Source: Rhizobiaceae bacterium
Lineage (GTDB): Bacteria; Pseudomonadota; Alphaproteobacteria; Rhizobiales; Rhizobiaceae
Assembly: GCA_019635715.1 (NCBI GenBank)
Contig: JAHBYY010000017.1
Coordinates: 1 to 63,286, forward strand
Length of the DNA: 63,286 nucleotides
Direction of reading: 5' to 3'
The notes under the pieces were generated by a model. That model was given only the letters and a program-made list of their open reading frames with translations, was not told the DNA's origin and ran no database searches. The position numbers and the translations under genes are program-made. Below are positions 61,342-63,286 of this stretch, one piece after another; within the stretch, counting starts at the first letter, position 1; the number at the start of each line of letters is the position of its first letter.

Positions 61342-62394
61342 ATGGCCGTCCACGAGTCCACGCCGGCAGTCGCCGGCCGTCCGCCGACCGAGGCGCGCAA
61401 GCCCTTGCTGATGCGCATCGCCGAGATGCGCGCCTGGCTGTTCCTCATCCTGCTGATCGTCTTCTTCGAGGTCTGGTCGCGCTCCGCCTACGGGGTGAGC
61501 TTCGTGCTCAACACCTACAATCTCCAGTCGATCTCGGTGTTCGCCACGGCGCCGCTGCTGCTGGCGCTCGGCCAGACCTTCGTCATCATCTCGGCCGGCA
61601 TCGACCTGTCGCTGGGCTTCGTCATGGGGCTGGCCTCGGTCATCGCCGCGCATGTCGCCAACTATGCTGCCCTCAAGCTCGGCCTGCCGCCGCTCGGCGC
61701 GATGATGGTCGGCCTGCTGACCGGCATCCTGATGACGGTCATCCCCGGCCTGGTGAACGGGGCGCTGATCGCCTATCTGCGCGTGCCGCCCTTCATCGGA
61801 ACCCTGGGCATGTATGGCGTGGCGCGCGGTGCCGCCTATCTGTTCGCCGGCGGCATGACCATCTCGGTGTCCAACGAATGGTATTCCTTCATCGGCAACG
61901 GCCGCATCCTCGGCATCCCGATGCTGGTCATCCTGGCGGCCATCGCCTGCCTCGTCATGCACTACATGCTGTCGCAGACCCGCTTCGGCCAGCACACCTA
62001 TGCGATGGGCGCCAGCCAGGCGGCGGCGCGCCGCGCCGGCATCAACGTCAAGAAGCTGACCATGAAGATCTACCTGCTGTCCGGCGTCATGGCCGGCGTG
62101 GCGGGCGTGCTCTACACCGGACGCTTCTCGGCAGGTGCCGCGCAGGCCGGCGAGCCGCTGCTGCTCGACTCGATCGCCGCCGTGGTGATCGGCGGCGCCA
62201 GCCTGTTCGGCGGTTCGGGCACCATCCTCGGCACGGTCGCCGGGGCGCTGGTCATCGCGGTGATCCAGTACGGGCTCGTCTTCATCAATGTCGAGCCGTT
62301 CTGGCAGTTCATCGCCGTCGGCACCGTGATCATCATCTCCGTGCTCGTCGACCAGACGCAGCGCCGCTTTACCGGAGGACGCCAGGTTGAGTGA
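61342..62394 (+). CDS. Sugar ABC transporter permease (RbsC/FrcC-like)
   Basis: This 350-residue permease has 8-10 helices. Family landmarks are LLALGQTFVIISAGIDLSLG, the conserved loop NGALIAYLRVPPFIGTLGMY, GASQAAARRAGINVKKLTMK, which contacts the ATPase, and VVIGGASLFGGSGTILGT. Preceded by GGGAGG. It probably forms a homodimer. Its stop overlaps the ATPase gene by eight bases. Confidence 0.9.
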   Translation: MAVHESTPAVAGRPPTEARKPLLMRIAEMRAWLFLILLIVFFEVWSRSAYGVSFVLNTYNLQSISVFATAPLLLALGQTFVIISAGIDLSLGFVMGLASVIAAHVANYAALKLGLPPLGAMMVGLLTGILMTVIPGLVNGALIAYLRVPPFIGTLGMYGVARGAAYLFAGGMTISVSNEWYSFIGNGRILGIPMLVILAAIACLVMHYMLSQTRFGQHTYAMGASQAAARRAGINVKKLTMKIYLLSGVMAGVAGVLYTGRFSAGAAQAGEPLLLDSIAAVVIGGASLFGGSGTILGTVAGALVIAVIQYGLVFINVEPFWQFIAVGTVIIISVLVDQTQRRFTGGRQVE

Positions 62395-63133
62395 CGACGC
62401 CCCCATCCTTTCGGTCCGCAACGTCTCCAAGCGCTTCGGCGGCGTCCAGGCGCTCAACAAGGTGTCGCTCGACATCCACCCCGGCGAGGTCGTGGCGCTG
62501 GCCGGCGACAACGGCGCCGGCAAGTCGACGGTGATCAAGGCGATCTCCGGCGTGTTCAAATACGACGAGGGCGACATCACCCTCGACGGCCGGCGGATCG
62601 CCTTCTCTTCTCCCGAGGAGGCGCGCAACAACGGCATCGAGACGATCTACCAGGACCTCGCTCTGGCCGACAATCTGTCGATCGGTGCCAATATCTTCCT
62701 CGGCCGCGAGCCGATGAGGAAGCTGTTCGGCTTCCTGCCGGTGATCGACCGCAAGCTGATGGCCGACGCGGCCAAGGCGACGATGGAACAGCTCGACTTC
62801 CACGTCAGCCGGCTCGACGCGCCGGTGGCGGCGTTTTCCGGAGGTCAGCGCCAGGCGGTGGCGATCGGCCGGGCGATCTACTGGAACGCCCGCATCGTCA
62901 TCATGGACGAGCCGACCGCCGCGCTCGGCGTGCCCGAACAGCTCAAGGTCATGTCGCTGATCCGCTCGCTCAAGGCGGCGGGCAAGGGCGTCATCTTCAT
63001 CTCGCACAATCTGCGCGACATTTTCGAGGTGGCGGACCGCATCGTCGTGTTCCGGCGCGGCGAGAATGCCGGCGAGCGGCGGCCGGATGCCACCACCAGC
63101 GACGAGATCGTGCGGCTGATGGTTGGGAAATAG
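62387..63133 (+). CDS. Sugar ABC transporter ATP-binding protein, single-domain (FrcA-like)
   Basis: This 248-residue protein has one ATPase domain: Walker A GDNGAGKST, Q-loop IYQDLALADNLS, signature FSGGQRQAV, Walker B VIMDEPTAALG and switch His in FISHNLRD. RbsA proteins normally carry two such domains (about 500 residues); the single form is known from the rhizobial fructose system FrcBCA. It starts at TTG 62387, inside the permease gene, with GGAGG nine bases upstream. The signature FSGGQRQ and stop at 63133 show that it is complete, not truncated. Confidence 0.9.
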   Translation: MSDDAPILSVRNVSKRFGGVQALNKVSLDIHPGEVVALAGDNGAGKSTVIKAISGVFKYDEGDITLDGRRIAFSSPEEARNNGIETIYQDLALADNLSIGANIFLGREPMRKLFGFLPVIDRKLMADAAKATMEQLDFHVSRLDAPVAAFSGGQRQAVAIGRAIYWNARIVIMDEPTAALGVPEQLKVMSLIRSLKAAGKGVIFISHNLRDIFEVADRIVVFRRGENAGERRPDATTSDEIVRLMVGK

Positions 63134-63286
63134 CGCCGCCCAACGCCAATCGCCGCGGCATTTGGCCGGCACGGCGGTCGCGACGTCTCGCTCCGCTTGT
63201 CGGGGTGCGAAGGACGGACGAGACCGGTGGCTCCTCCCGAAAGGGCTGGGGCCCGCGGCCGCCGACCTGCCGGCCCGGCGCCCTAA

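Noticed and set aside
60001-62637. Open frame of 878 codons on the minus strand
   Set aside because: It lies antisense to three well-supported transporter genes. Its product is rich in Arg, Asp, His and Gly with no recognisable domain, as expected for the shadow frame of GC-rich genes.
1-63286. tRNA, rRNA, riboswitch and replication-origin signals
   Set aside because: I found no cloverleaf-like tRNA sequence, rRNA segment, known riboswitch core or origin-like cluster. A covariance-model search would be needed to exclude small RNAs.

Overview
The window is high-GC DNA from an alphaproteobacterium. Gene content points to the Hyphomicrobiales, most plausibly a Mesorhizobium/Phyllobacteriaceae-like soil bacterium. 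The signs are very dense ABC uptake operons each with its own GntR, LacI, LysR or RpiR regulator, rhizobial-type intergenic palindromes (7821-7873, 46026-46271), and a single-domain Frc-type sugar ATPase. No tRNA, rRNA, CRISPR array, phage module or intact insertion sequence was seen. The only mobile DNA is two decayed transposase fragments at the left end. This is an accessory catabolic region, with about 58 coding genes arranged as six uptake-and-degradation modules.

Module 1 (0.7-7.8 kb): a flavin reductase plus a luciferase-like monooxygenase, a complete amino-acid-type ABC transporter, a short-chain dehydrogenase, a RidA-like protein lacking the usual Arg, and a GntR/FCD regulator. A GntR-type palindrome sits on the presumed promoter at 710-738. 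Substrate unknown, probably a small nitrogen compound.

Module 2 (7.9-24.5 kb): two DapA-family lyases, an enolase-superfamily enzyme resembling cis-3-hydroxy-L-proline dehydratase, a GntR regulator, a Gfo/Idh/MocA oxidoreductase, three FAD oxidoreductases, a second amino-acid ABC transporter, a PuuC-like aldehyde dehydrogenase, an LDH2-type (pyrroline-2-carboxylate reductase-like) enzyme, a proline-racemase-family protein with both catalytic Cys replaced (Ser/Thr), and a small tautomerase. Together they suggest degradation of hydroxyproline or related cyclic imino acids. Similar short palindromes occur in three divergent promoter regions.

Module 3 (24.5-41.1 kb): two LacI regulators, a Mal/Ugp-type sugar transporter, four SnoaL/NTF2-like proteins (three of them tandem duplications, seven domains in all), a HisD/HpsN-like dehydrogenase, an SDR, a bicupin, a MetE-C-like zinc methyltransferase and an alpha/beta hydrolase. 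A GCATACGTATGC-type operator appears at four places, only in this module. I know of no described pathway with this set.

Module 4 (41.2-53.6 kb, minus strand plus a divergent LysR gene): a polyamine-type ABC transporter, a nitrilase-family amidohydrolase, an intact agmatinase/guanidinobutyrase, a TPP decarboxylase resembling 2-ketoarginine decarboxylase, a DadA-like D-amino-acid dehydrogenase, and a 607-residue fusion of a PLP racemase with an arginase-fold domain whose metal ligands are almost all lost. Read together this is a nearly complete L-Arg to D-Arg to 2-ketoarginine to 4-guanidinobutyrate to GABA plus urea route. The fusion protein is the most striking gene in the window.

Module 5 (53.7-56.5 kb): a TIM-barrel sugar isomerase/epimerase, an RpiR regulator and a PfkB kinase, with an RpiR-like palindrome just before the first gene. 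Next come a chloroperoxidase-type alpha/beta hydrolase and a divergent MocR-regulator/EamA-exporter pair. Module 6 (60.2-63.1 kb) is an Frc/Rbs-type sugar ABC transporter whose downstream genes lie outside the window.
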